Shown here one piece after another: positions 20,101 through 27,950 of a DNA stretch of 64,000 nt. Position numbers and translations under genes: made by a program. Positions within the stretch are counted from its first letter, which is position 1; each line of letters begins with the position of its first letter. This stretch comes from Lentisphaerae bacterium GWF2_38_69 (lineage in GTDB: Bacteria; Verrucomicrobiota; Lentisphaeria; Victivallales; GWF2-38-69). The stretch is taken from positions 1 through 64,000 of the forward strand of contig MHBE01000048.1 in assembly GCA_001803205.1 (NCBI GenBank). The letters are read 5' to 3'. The notes under the pieces were generated by a model. It was not told the origin of the DNA and did not search any database. It was given only the letters and a program-made list of their open reading frames with translations.

Positions 20101-20317
20101 GGGAGTAGTTCCGCTTCTTATCGCGACTGGACCAGGAGCAAATAGCAGAAAAGCAATAGGTTTTGCGGTATTCGGAGGGATGCTCCTTGACGCAATTCTA
20201 GGCACATTGCGTATCCCGTCATTCTATGTTCTGATGGAAAAAATAATAGGGTGGGCAGAAGGAAAAAGGGAACCTAAAATTCAAAAATCTGATGATTCTA
20301 ATTCTAAACCCGGGTAA
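17153..20317 (+). CDS. RND multidrug efflux transporter, HAE1 (AcrB-like) family
   Basis: The 1054-aa inner-membrane proton-driven pump has the standard two-fold repeat of 6 membrane helices plus a large periplasmic loop. Start MFSLFFINRPKFAFVLSII; then PIAIFPNITPPQVQITTTYPGADA (quoted here as consecutive typical motifs), the TM4 proton-relay segment AIGIVVDDAIVVIENVYRI with the Asp-Asp pair, FIPVAFIPGITGELYRQFA, and a C-terminal repeat ending LGVVPLLIATGPGANSRKAIG. All landmarks of AcrB/MexB-type drug pumps are present and its length is typical. It is co-transcribed with the adaptor. No local repressor (TetR or MarR) is visible, so regulation is not evident. Confidence 0.95.
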   Translation: MFSLFFINRPKFAFVLSIIIVIAGIIAIKSMPIAIFPNITPPQVQITTTYPGADAASLEKTTVIPLEQQINGVEDMIYMDTQCSDSGNMTITVSFDVGSNPDMNVVNVNNRVSIALPQLPETVQRQGITVKQQNSNILLLINIYSPTDEHDSIFLTNFACLNLLDEVSRIPGVGNAQVMGSLNYAMRIWIDSNKLASLQITPSDLINAVNEQNKQVPSGQIGGQPSEADQQFQITILSQSRMDSVEQFENIIVRENPDGSMIRVKDVAKVTMGAQAYTTFGQFNGKPSANLAVYQLPSANALEISQKVREIVKKQSESFPKGVAAEIVYDTTLFVSVSLKEVVITLIEAIILVILVVFIFLQDWRATLIPSIAIPVSLVGTFSFLLALGYSINTITLFAMILAIGIVVDDAIVVIENVYRIMEEEHLDPIEATKKGMLQVTGPVIATSLVLWAVFIPVAFIPGITGELYRQFAVTIAASVGISAFNALTLSPALCATFLKPKIEGKKEFILFRWFNKGFDKISEKYLSYVAATIRNLPAVVIFTVLLLAMIYFLYAYLPTGFIPNEDQGSFIVELQMPSGAALTRTEKVMESIREIVQKADGVADTITVNGYSLMSNMSTSNASLLFVVLKDWDQRKTPELQINAITSNIRNILQKDIPEGMTYVYQLPPIPGLGSADGFQFELEQKSGNNPQEITQVLNNFIYLANQQPELAHVYSLYRSNVPKVHAQFDIDKLKKLQISLDEAFGTIQSYFGSSYVNQFDKFGKVYQVYIQAESKFRATLQNIENAYVMNKRKEIVPMDTVLTLKPVLAPDIIYHYNMFANAEIEGAAAPGYSTGQAIDAMERVVKEVMPLGMQYEWTGTAYQEIIAGNQTIIVFMLAIIFIYLFLVAKYESWMLSLAVMLSVPVAILGALAAMWLAGIDNNIYAQVGFVLLFGMSSKTAILMVEFADKEYKSGKNLLDAAYEAAKIRFRAVIMTATAFILGVVPLLIATGPGANSRKAIGFAVFGGMLLDAILGTLRIPSFYVLMEKIIGWAEGKREPKIQKSDDSNSKPG

Positions 20318-20326
20318 TATTTCATA

Positions 20327-21412
20327 ATGTATTGGTTTTTAATATATATAGTAGTTTTTTTGTTTTCACTGCTTCTATCTCTTCTTTTTACCCCGGTTTT
20401 TAAGAGAATTGCTGTAAGAATTAACCTTGTCGATATTCCCTCTAAAGAGAGACATAAAAATCACGCAAAAATAATTCCTCTTATGGGTGGAGCAGCCATG
20501 TGCATGGCATGGCTAATAACCATTATTGCAGGTTTTATTGTTCCACTCTTCATTAGAGAATCCATCCCCCAGTATATTACAGGAGATATAAGCGGAATTT
20601 TCATGACTCAAAAGAGAATCATCATAATAGCGCTGGGAGCTTTGTGCATGACTTTCCTTGGTTTTCTTGATGATAAACGCCCTATGAGAGCAAGATCGAA
20701 ACTCGCCTGGCAATTTATAATTTCAGCTTTCGTAGTAATTTTTGCTGATATAAAAGTTTCTCTATTTCTAGATTCGGAAATCCTCACATGGGGTATAACA
20801 ATTTTCTGGATTCTCCTTATTGTGAATGCCCTTAATTTTTTTGATAATATGGACGGACTCGCAGTTGGAATAGCGGGAATAGCCTTCTTTTTCTTTACGA
20901 TTATCGCTATAATTTTTAAACACTATTTTATTGCAAGCTTTAGTGCCTCAGGATTAGGAGTAAGCATGGGATTTTGGTTTTATAATAAATCTCCCGCTAG
21001 CATTTTTATGGGCGACAGCGGTAGTCATTTTCTAGGCTTTATTCTGGCAGTAACAGGTGCCATGGCCACTTATTATCAACAGGGAATCACGCAATCTGAA
21101 CTTGCTGTTTTTATACCAATATTTGTATTGGCCATTCCTCTTTTTGACCTCCTCTCAGTAGTCATAATCAGGCTAAGGATAAAAAAACCTATCTATATTG
21201 GAGACAATAATCATATTTCTCACAGATTCACAAAGATGGGAATGACTAGAAAAACTGCTGTTACATGTGTTCATCTGCTTTCAATAATAATTTCTTTAAG
21301 TGTGCTTCCGCTGCTTTGGGGTGACAGATACACTGCCACAGTCTGCCTGATTCAAGCATGCGTCATCCTTCTTCTTGTATCAGTCCTCCAGTATGCGGCA
21401 AAAAAAGACTAG
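20327..21412 (+). CDS. Polyprenyl-phosphate sugar-1-phosphate transferase (WecA/TagO/MraY family)
   Basis: This 361-aa polytopic inner-membrane enzyme starts the lipid-linked assembly of a surface glycan by moving HexNAc-1-phosphate from a UDP-sugar to undecaprenyl phosphate. Motifs include IPLMGGAAM, the Asp-rich FLGFLDDKRPMRARSK, NALNFFDNMDGLAVG with the second Asp motif, and FMGDSGSHFLGF, followed by the NHISHRFTKMG His motif of the cytoplasmic loop. About ten hydrophobic segments are visible. It begins 10 bases after the RND pump gene, so it may be in the same transcript, although the functions are unrelated. The exact sugar (GlcNAc likely) is inferred from the family only. Confidence 0.9.
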   Translation: MYWFLIYIVVFLFSLLLSLLFTPVFKRIAVRINLVDIPSKERHKNHAKIIPLMGGAAMCMAWLITIIAGFIVPLFIRESIPQYITGDISGIFMTQKRIIIIALGALCMTFLGFLDDKRPMRARSKLAWQFIISAFVVIFADIKVSLFLDSEILTWGITIFWILLIVNALNFFDNMDGLAVGIAGIAFFFFTIIAIIFKHYFIASFSASGLGVSMGFWFYNKSPASIFMGDSGSHFLGFILAVTGAMATYYQQGITQSELAVFIPIFVLAIPLFDLLSVVIIRLRIKKPIYIGDNNHISHRFTKMGMTRKTAVTCVHLLSIIISLSVLPLLWGDRYTATVCLIQACVILLLVSVLQYAAKKD

Positions 21413-21416
21413 CTTG

Positions 21417-21705
21417 TCAGCTTATTTTAGAGGCAAGCCAGTAGATATTTTCACAAAGTCGGTCAAGCGTAGCCAGCGCCTCTTTATCGTTTTCAATTTC
21501 TCCTTTGGCACCGGCAAATCCTATATTCCAATAAGTAGAACCTGGAACAATCATATCATTAATAATATACCAATATGCCATTTGCGCATAAGTAAAGTTT
21601 TGCCCTGCTCTCCTGGCTACAACTACAGGCGCGCCGATTTTGAGTGAAAAGAGATTTCCGTATTGCCGTGTCTTCAGGGCTTCCGCTTATCAAAACTGCT
21701 TTCAT
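21417..21705 (-). pseudogene. Decayed NADPH-dependent FMN reductase / flavodoxin-like protein
   Basis: On the minus strand an AGGAGAG ribosome site precedes ATG 21705 and MKAVLISGSPED, the usual start of an FMN-reductase-type flavoprotein. After about 20 codons the frame shifts and the sequence continues as KIGAPVVVARRAGQNFTY, then IVPGSTYWNIGFAGAKGEI and LATLDRLCENIYWLASKIS, ending at TGA 21417. These are the conserved C-terminal segments of the same family. Roughly 90-100 central residues, including much of the flavin-binding domain, are missing compared with the usual 180-200 aa. The gene is therefore a remnant with an internal deletion and frame disruption. It is convergent with the WecA-like gene. 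Confidence 0.8.
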
Positions 21706-21741
21706 TGTCTCTCCTGTAAATTTGCTTATCCTCTTATAAAT

Positions 21742-23028
21742 CTATGGGCGTCTTATAATAAATGTAGTAAATATAAAATTAGATATACCAAGACAAAGCA
21801 AGAAATATGGAATGCTCATGCCTAAGTTGATGCAAATGGTAAAAAGTATTGTTCCTGCAACCATATACACTGAGTTGAATATATTATTAGAAGCAATAAC
21901 TCTTGACATATGAGCTTTTTCAGATAGCTGCTGGACAAGCGTATTCAAAGGCACTACATAAAAACCAGAAAATAGAGAAATCGCCAGAATATCCAAAACA
22001 ATTATCCAATTCCAGGGCGTCAACAGGAATAACCATAAAGTCACTATATTTTCAGGGCAATTATATTCTAAAGACAGATAGAAAAGAAGTATAATAAAAA
22101 TAGTCATGCCCAGTCCGCCAACAGGCACATATCTGGTATGTATTTTTTCTCTCATAATTACTTCGCATAAAAGAGAGCCGATAGCTATGCCTACTGTAAA
22201 GACAATAAGAAAGAATGTGTAAACTGATGGTGCAGCATTGAGAAAATCTTTAACAAAATTAGGCAATAGAGTCATTATAGCCATGCCAATTGTCCAAAAC
22301 CATGATATTGCCATAATTGCCCTGAAAACCTTTTTGTTGCACTGAGAATATTTAATAATTTCCTTCGTCGAACGAAAAATATTAAAACTTATTTTCAGAT
22401 CTTTCTGCATAGATGGAGCTGAAGGAATAAAGAAACTTATAAAAAAGCCACCAGCACTGAGACATGCTCCCAATAAAGCCACATAGACAGCTCCTTGGCT
22501 AATCGTATCAAGTTTTAATGTAAGCGGTAATTCATTCCCCAGAATGCATCCTGCAAGTATTGCAATGAATGTACCCCCTTCGATAAAGGCATTTCCAGCC
22601 AGAAGCTCCCTTTCTTCAAGATGTTGTGGCAAAATAGAATATTTTATAGGTCCAAAAAAAGTAGAATGCAGTCCAAGGAGAAAAACAATAATCAGCAAGA
22701 TTGTCACGCTCCTGTTCATGAATCCATAAACGGCAAGGAGCATAAGGCAAACTTCAAACCCCTTTATAAACCTCGTTACAATCGCCTTATCAAACCTGTC
22801 GGCAATTTGTCCCGATATTGAGGAAAAAAGAAAAAAGGGAAGCATCAGCAGAGCACCTGAAACGGCGATTACCATCTCAGAAAGGCCAGGAGCATTTGCA
22901 TAAATTTCAAATGCCGCAGTTAGAATAAGCATGTTCTTAATGAGATTATCGGTAAGAGCACCCTGAAACTGTGTTAAGAATATCGGCAGAAATCTTCTGT
23001 GTTTAAATAATAAATAGTGGCTTTTCAT
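21742..23028 (-). CDS. MFS transporter, lysophospholipid transporter (LplT)-like
   Basis: The 428-aa membrane protein has about 12 predicted helices. The N-terminal FLTQFQGALTDNLIKNMLIL matches the QFLGAFNDN.FK pattern of the LplT/Aas MFS group, followed by GQIADRFDKA (MFS motif between helices 2 and 3), STFFGPIKYSILPQHL and ELLAGNAFIEGGTF, all typical of that group. Family knowledge: LplT flips lysophosphatidylethanolamine inward so that Aas can re-acylate it. Here no acyltransferase/acyl-ACP synthetase is fused or adjacent, so the partner must be elsewhere or the substrate differs. It is monocistronic on the minus strand. Confidence 0.85.
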   Translation of the reverse strand: MKSHYLLFKHRRFLPIFLTQFQGALTDNLIKNMLILTAAFEIYANAPGLSEMVIAVSGALLMLPFFLFSSISGQIADRFDKAIVTRFIKGFEVCLMLLAVYGFMNRSVTILLIIVFLLGLHSTFFGPIKYSILPQHLEERELLAGNAFIEGGTFIAILAGCILGNELPLTLKLDTISQGAVYVALLGACLSAGGFFISFFIPSAPSMQKDLKISFNIFRSTKEIIKYSQCNKKVFRAIMAISWFWTIGMAIMTLLPNFVKDFLNAAPSVYTFFLIVFTVGIAIGSLLCEVIMREKIHTRYVPVGGLGMTIFIILLFYLSLEYNCPENIVTLWLFLLTPWNWIIVLDILAISLFSGFYVVPLNTLVQQLSEKAHMSRVIASNNIFNSVYMVAGTILFTICINLGMSIPYFLLCLGISNFIFTTFIIRRP

Positions 23029-23184
23029 TCAATTCCAGGCATTATGACAAAACTTGTTTTTTTTGATTAACATGAAGCTAAAACATAAGTATATTGTTCC
23101 GCACTATATAGGAATACTCCAGTAGTATTCCCTAGAAATTCTTCATTCAATTTTTTCTTAACTTTTTTCTGATGTCCTCTCATT

Positions 23185-23628
23185 TTAAATATCATCTTCC
23201 AGTGAACCTATGGCATTGCGTAATGGTTCATGTCTTCCAGGAGAATCTACATCAATCTGGCCATTAACAACAGAAACAGTGTCAACTTCAACTTCAGGTT
23301 TCGAGCTTATTCCTATCATATCCCAAAAACCGCTATGAACTGTACCGGTAATTGTTACAGTGCTCTGTGCTGATACATCTAATCTTCTCCATGCTCTTTT
23401 TGAAATAATTAAAGTCACTTCTCCGGATGAATCAGAAAAAGAGTATTTTTTTTTGCCAATCCTTCCTGTTATTCTGCCTGTTAAACTCACAAAAGTTCCG
23501 TCCGAAGCTTTTAGTGCCTGTGCGACAGTTGTTATGCTCTGTTCGCCGTCAGGAATAAAATCCGCCATAAGAGAACTTCCCATAATTATAACTGTTGCCG
23601 CAATAACTGATTTCAATATTTTCTTCAT
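23185..23628 (-). CDS. YgiW/YdeI-family periplasmic OB-fold protein
   Basis: The 147-aa protein has a signal peptide (MKKILKSVIAATVIIMGSSLMA, cleavage near residue 22), followed by a bacterial OB-fold (BOF) domain. Typical segments are the SITTVAQALKASDGTFVSLTGRI opening of the fold, KYSFSDSSGEVTLII in the middle and VTITGTVHSGFW near its end. The family includes YgiW/VisP and YdeI, small periplasmic proteins linked to stress tolerance in enterics; the molecular role is not settled. A C-terminal tail of about 40 residues (VEVDTVSVV onward) is unusual in length. It is monocistronic, with an AAGGAGATGA ribosome site. Confidence 0.83.
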   Translation of the reverse strand: MKKILKSVIAATVIIMGSSLMADFIPDGEQSITTVAQALKASDGTFVSLTGRITGRIGKKKYSFSDSSGEVTLIISKRAWRRLDVSAQSTVTITGTVHSGFWDMIGISSKPEVEVDTVSVVNGQIDVDSPGRHEPLRNAIGSLEDDI

Positions 23629-23862
23629 AATCTCATCTCCTTGGTTTCTTACAGGTGAGTTATTAATTTTATATCGTTTTGTACAGCAAGTGTAGTTTGC
23701 CTTGCATAGACTTCAATATCAAATGCCGTAACTAACCACTACCTCATAAGCTTCTATCTTTCTATTTGCCGTGATTCAGGTAAAGATTTCATTCAATAAA
23801 GATTTTTCCCCTGCTCCTGCTACAATGGATTCATAGAAACTAAATGAAGGAGTAATTTAATT

Positions 23863-24631
23863 ATGGATATAGCTCAACCTCTCGATGGCATATTAGTTAT
23901 TGATTTTTCACAAGCATTTTCAGGCCCCTTCTGCGCAATGAACATGGCAGACCAGGGAGCTAGAGTAATCAAGATTGAAAGAGAAGGCATTTCAATCGGA
24001 GATATAATAGCAGGATTATACGCGTATATGGCCATAACTACCGTGCTATATGGCAGAGAAAAGAGTGGAAACGGCACTTTTATAGACATTGGCATGAATA
24101 GATTGCCTCTTCTCAATATTATCTCTGGAGGTAGCCAATTATGCCAATACTGGAAGAATCTCAAATCCATCTGGCAATTCTCATCCTGCAATTTCACCCT
24201 TTGGAGTGGTTTACACAAAAGATGGAGCAATAATCGTAGCAGTCCTTGGAGGCAAACTTTGGCATAGTTACTGCAAATCTATCAATATGCCTGAACTTGA
24301 AAACAACGAAAAATTTAGGACTAACGAACTGCGGCTGCAAAACAGAGAAGAGTTCAGAGCTATAACCCGGCCTATAATGAAAACTAAAACTTCTAAAGAA
24401 TGGTTGGTCTTGTTCCATGCGGAGGGGATTCCCTGCGCTGTAGTAAATAACATAAAACAGGCTTGCGAAATGGAACAGATCAAAGAAAGAAACATGCTTT
24501 GTAAGGCCGGTGAATATACTCTTGCGGGAAATCCCATGAAAATGTCAGGTTATTCAGATTCTATAAATAAGAAACCTGTTCCCAAAGTTGGTGAACATAC
24601 AGAGAAAATTCGCAGGGAATTCTCTATCTAA
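23863..24631 (+). pseudogene. Decayed CoA-transferase family III (CaiB/BaiF) gene
   Basis: A good ribosome site (GAAGGAG) and ATG open MDIAQPLDGILVIDFSQAFSGPFC and ADQGARVIKIERE, the N terminus of family III CoA transferases. The next residues, ISIGDIIAGLYAYMAI, normally lie about 140 residues further on, so the central part including the catalytic-Asp region is deleted. A single-base shift at about 24096-24101 (after DIGM) then moves the rest to another frame, readable as ANTGRISNPSGNSHPAISPF and onward to the normal C-terminal SGYSDSINKKPVPKVGEHT, stop at 24631. The two track ORFs (23863-24267 and 24206-24631) are halves of this one remnant. It is not expected to be active. Confidence 0.87.
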
Positions 24632-24661
24632 CTGAAAGTAAAAATAATACAAAAACTAGTT

Positions 24662-26128
24662 TTAGTTTTTAGTTGCAATGTGTCTGTTTAACAACGGCGC
24701 AATCAGCGCCATTATTATGCTTCCAATCAAGGTAGCTATTCCAAGTTTAAAAAACAAACTAGTATATATCGGCAAAGTCAATAACGGATCTGTTACATCT
24801 TTTGGAATACTGGCAATAGCCGCTACATATCCGCCAAGAATCATAGCAACAGCAGTGGACATAAACCAGATCCCCATCATCAAACCCATTATCTTATGGG
24901 AAACCAGCTGAGCTATCATAGCAAGGCCTAAACCGGCTATAAAAATCTCTCCCAGACTCATTAACCCTATTCCGAGAAACAACCATTCTCCGGCAATCTT
25001 TCCTTCGCTGTTGGCAAAAAATACCGCTCCAAACTTTAGAACCAGAAAACCTATAGAACAAAGAAACATGCCAAAGGCAAATTTATATGAAATCGGGAGT
25101 GATTTACCTTTCTTGGCAGAGCGATTGAAGAAATATGCCAGAATCGGGCTTGCTGCCAATATCCAGAAAGGATTAAATGATTGAAATGCCAGAGGATCAA
25201 GAGGTATTCCAAAAACAGAATGGATAGTATTTCGAATAGTGAAAAGATTTATTGAAGTGGCTCTCTGCTGATAAAGCACATAAAAGCTTATTGCCTCTAT
25301 TATCAATATAAGAGCTACTGCAAGATTTTTCCTTTCAGAAGAGCTTTCTGCCTTGATTAGAAGCCTGATGCACAAAACCACTATCAGAATAATAGCCACC
25401 ATGAGTAGAGCTTTTGCCACTACCAGATGTTCAAGAAGACAAGCTGAAATTACTATAATAAACAATATAATGGCAAAGACTTTTATGTAATCGAAGAATT
25501 TAGGCTTTTCAAAATCCGGAGCAGATCCTATTTCTGCTACCATGCTCTTGAGAAATACAAATGCGCCAATAGCTATAAATAAACCAACAAAACTTATTCC
25601 GAAAGCAATATTCCAGTTATAGTGTTTTCCTATATAGGGCACAGAAAGCGAGGCTATAAAAGAACCAACATTTATTGCCATGTAATACATTGTGAAAGCT
25701 GACTCTACGCGATGATCATCACTCTTGAAAAGTTTTGTAACCAAAGCTGAAGGGTTAGATTTAAAAATACCATTCCCTGTTATAATTATACCCAAACCCC
25801 AAAACAGCATTTCATGAGGGTTAATAGCCAGAACAATATAACCCAATGCAAGCACAAAGGCTCCGACTATTACAGTTCTTTTAGTTCCCAGAATTTTATC
25901 GCCTATATATCCTCCTACACTTAAAAACGCATATGCAAGAGCAGTAAATGCCCCGAAAATATGGTCGGCCTTGTCATCTGGAAAGCCCATTACTTTTATC
26001 ATAAAGTAAATCAAAATAGCCTGCATCCCATACCAGCCGAACCTCTCCCAGAGTTCAACAAAAAATATCAGGCTGAAAGGTTTAAAAGGTTTTTCAGGAT
26101 AAGATACACTATTTGCAGTAGAAGCCAT
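24662..26128 (-). CDS. POT-family peptide:H+ symporter
   Basis: This 488-aa inner-membrane protein imports di- and tripeptides with protons. It carries the POT/PTR2 signatures: FFVELWERFGWYGMQAILI (ExxERFxxYG proton-coupling motif in helix 1), GGYIGDKILGTKRTV, YYMAINVGSF and the conserved Trp/Pro segments of later helices. About 14 hydrophobic helices fit the DtpA-like bacterial branch. Start ATG 26128 follows GGGGGA. It is monocistronic, convergent with the CaiB remnant and divergent from the glucoamylase gene. An AT-rich 134-base spacer holds the promoters of both. Confidence 0.92.
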   Translation of the reverse strand: MASTANSVSYPEKPFKPFSLIFFVELWERFGWYGMQAILIYFMIKVMGFPDDKADHIFGAFTALAYAFLSVGGYIGDKILGTKRTVIVGAFVLALGYIVLAINPHEMLFWGLGIIITGNGIFKSNPSALVTKLFKSDDHRVESAFTMYYMAINVGSFIASLSVPYIGKHYNWNIAFGISFVGLFIAIGAFVFLKSMVAEIGSAPDFEKPKFFDYIKVFAIILFIIVISACLLEHLVVAKALLMVAIILIVVLCIRLLIKAESSSERKNLAVALILIIEAISFYVLYQQRATSINLFTIRNTIHSVFGIPLDPLAFQSFNPFWILAASPILAYFFNRSAKKGKSLPISYKFAFGMFLCSIGFLVLKFGAVFFANSEGKIAGEWLFLGIGLMSLGEIFIAGLGLAMIAQLVSHKIMGLMMGIWFMSTAVAMILGGYVAAIASIPKDVTDPLLTLPIYTSLFFKLGIATLIGSIIMALIAPLLNRHIATKN

Positions 26129-26214
26129 AAATCCCCCATTTAATAATAAATTTTATGAAATTAGAAATAAAAGTAATTATATCAAAAAGAATATAGTTTA
26201 CCATATCTTCACTT

Positions 26215-26242
26215 TTGACTCTTTGTTATTAGATGATAGAAT
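26215..26242 (+). promoter_or_regulatory. Sigma-70 promoter for the glucoamylase gene
   Basis: TTGACT (26215-26220) and TAGAAT (26237-26242) are spaced by 16 bases, just upstream of the coding start. Transcription would begin near 26249, giving a very short leader and slightly favouring the internal ATG at 26281 as the translation start. Confidence 0.55.
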
Positions 26243-26262
26243 CAGTATAGATTCTTTTACCT

Positions 26263-27870
26263 ATGTTCAAAGCTAAAGACATGAATTTAAAAATATCTCT
26301 TGCCTATTTGCTCTTATTGTCCTTGCCTTTCTCTGTTTTCGCAAAGCCTTCAGATATGCCATTCTTTGCAAAAGATGTCATATGGAACATTACGGCTAAT
26401 ATTCAAGACAATATTTCTTCTGATTCTAACAGCTTTCCGAATGCTCTTTATCCTGACTCTGCATTAGAAAAAGAAGCTCTTCCCGGAGCAATAGTTTCAG
26501 CTCCGTTTGAAAAGGAAAAAGAAGGTCTTCTGACAAATTCAAATTACTACACTTATATGTGGCAACGCGATTCGGGAATCACCATGCTATCACTCCTTGA
26601 AGAACTCAAATCAGCTTTGAGTTCAGGAGACAGGGAATCAATAGACAAATATGGAACTATTTTTATAAATTATACAAAATTCTATGATTTTGCGTCCAAG
26701 CAGGATAGTTATAGCCCTGGGATTGCAAAATTCTACCTTTCAGGGCAACCGGTATTTGCCTGGCAGAATCCTCAAAATGACGGCCCTGCGTTTACGGCGC
26801 TCGTCTTAACAGAGTTTGCCGCCCTTATTCTTTCACAAAAAGAACCGATAGTAGCCGAAGGCATCACAATAGATAAACTGTTTATAAGTAAATACCTTTT
26901 TAATGTTGATGGGAAAGGACTTATCAACCAGAATCTTTCATATATAGTAGATCATGCCAGGGAGAAAACTTATGATCTTTGGGAGTCTTGTACGGGCTAT
27001 ATGTTCTTTACTACAATGATTCAGATAAAAGCATTGACAGCCGGAGCTGCCCTTTCAGCTAATTTTGACAATCTTTCTCTTGCTACAAAATATATTTCCA
27101 CAGCTGAGTATCTTACTTATCAAGCGCTCGAACACTATAAGATATTTACATACGGCAAAGAACAATTTAAAGCTTATTGTGAAGGATTAAATTTTCCTCC
27201 TAATCTATCCTTTCCAATTTATCCGAAATACAAAAAAAATGATTTTTCCAAATACAGGGGAATGTCGATTGATTCATCAATTGTCCTAGGAATTCTATAT
27301 GGCGACCTCTTTGAATATTCTCTCCCCTCATCATGGGTTTACATGTCTCTTAAAGAAGATAGTTTTCTTTCTAATAAATTAGATATAATACTAAAGGCAT
27401 CAAAAGAAGATCTCTTCCCTACCTCTCTTGAAGTTATAAAGAGCGTCAGACTGTTGGCAGAAAAAGCATTCTCTGAAAAAGGACTTGATCCATATAAAGT
27501 AAACAATGAACTACCAAGAGGGTTAAATCTGCTCGGACGCTACCCTGGAGATATTTACAATGGAACTACCTGGAATGATCCATTAAACCAAGGCAACCCA
27601 TGGTTTGTTACCTCTCTTGCCTTAGCCCACTATTACTACACAGTAGCTTATGAGATTAAAAAAATCGAGTATGCCGAAATGGGAGACAGGCAAATGGAAC
27701 TGATATTTAAATACATTAAAGAAAAGCAAGATACTTCAGGAAAATCTTTCATAATGTCAGAACAAATTGATAGAAACACCGGCGAACAAACCGCCGCTCA
27801 CAATTATACATGGAGCTACGCCCAGTATCTTCTGACTTATCAGGCATATATAAAAACCCGCGAAATGTAG
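26263..27870 (+). CDS. Secreted GH15 glucoamylase
   Basis: The 535-aa glucan 1,4-alpha-glucosidase releases glucose from starch or maltodextrin ends. A signal peptide is clear (KISLAYLLLLSLPFSVFA, cleavage near residue 27); ATG 26281 is an alternative start. Motifs follow the order of fungal-type family 15 enzymes: YTYMWQRDSGIT, NPQNDGPAF, YDLWES with the general acid Glu, FFTTMIQIKAL, GRYPGDIYNG, GNPWFVTSLALA, and SEQIDRNTGEQ with the catalytic base Glu, then YTWSYAQYLL. No starch-binding domain is attached. No other starch genes surround it, so it is an isolated secreted hydrolase providing sugar for glycolysis. Confidence 0.88.
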   Translation: MFKAKDMNLKISLAYLLLLSLPFSVFAKPSDMPFFAKDVIWNITANIQDNISSDSNSFPNALYPDSALEKEALPGAIVSAPFEKEKEGLLTNSNYYTYMWQRDSGITMLSLLEELKSALSSGDRESIDKYGTIFINYTKFYDFASKQDSYSPGIAKFYLSGQPVFAWQNPQNDGPAFTALVLTEFAALILSQKEPIVAEGITIDKLFISKYLFNVDGKGLINQNLSYIVDHAREKTYDLWESCTGYMFFTTMIQIKALTAGAALSANFDNLSLATKYISTAEYLTYQALEHYKIFTYGKEQFKAYCEGLNFPPNLSFPIYPKYKKNDFSKYRGMSIDSSIVLGILYGDLFEYSLPSSWVYMSLKEDSFLSNKLDIILKASKEDLFPTSLEVIKSVRLLAEKAFSEKGLDPYKVNNELPRGLNLLGRYPGDIYNGTTWNDPLNQGNPWFVTSLALAHYYYTVAYEIKKIEYAEMGDRQMELIFKYIKEKQDTSGKSFIMSEQIDRNTGEQTAAHNYTWSYAQYLLTYQAYIKTREM

Positions 27871-27950
27871 TTTCACTTATCGCTCAAATTCCAGCTTTTC
27901 ATAGATATGATACCATGTTGGAATTCTAGCAAAGGTTCGCCTAATTTCTG

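Noticed and set aside
21375-21825. Plus-strand ORFs of 90 and 61 aa after the WecA-like gene
   Set aside because: They overlap the minus-strand FMN-reductase remnant, which shows real protein similarity.
24206-24631. A separate 141-aa gene
   Set aside because: It is the frame-shifted C-terminal part of the CaiB remnant, not an independent gene.
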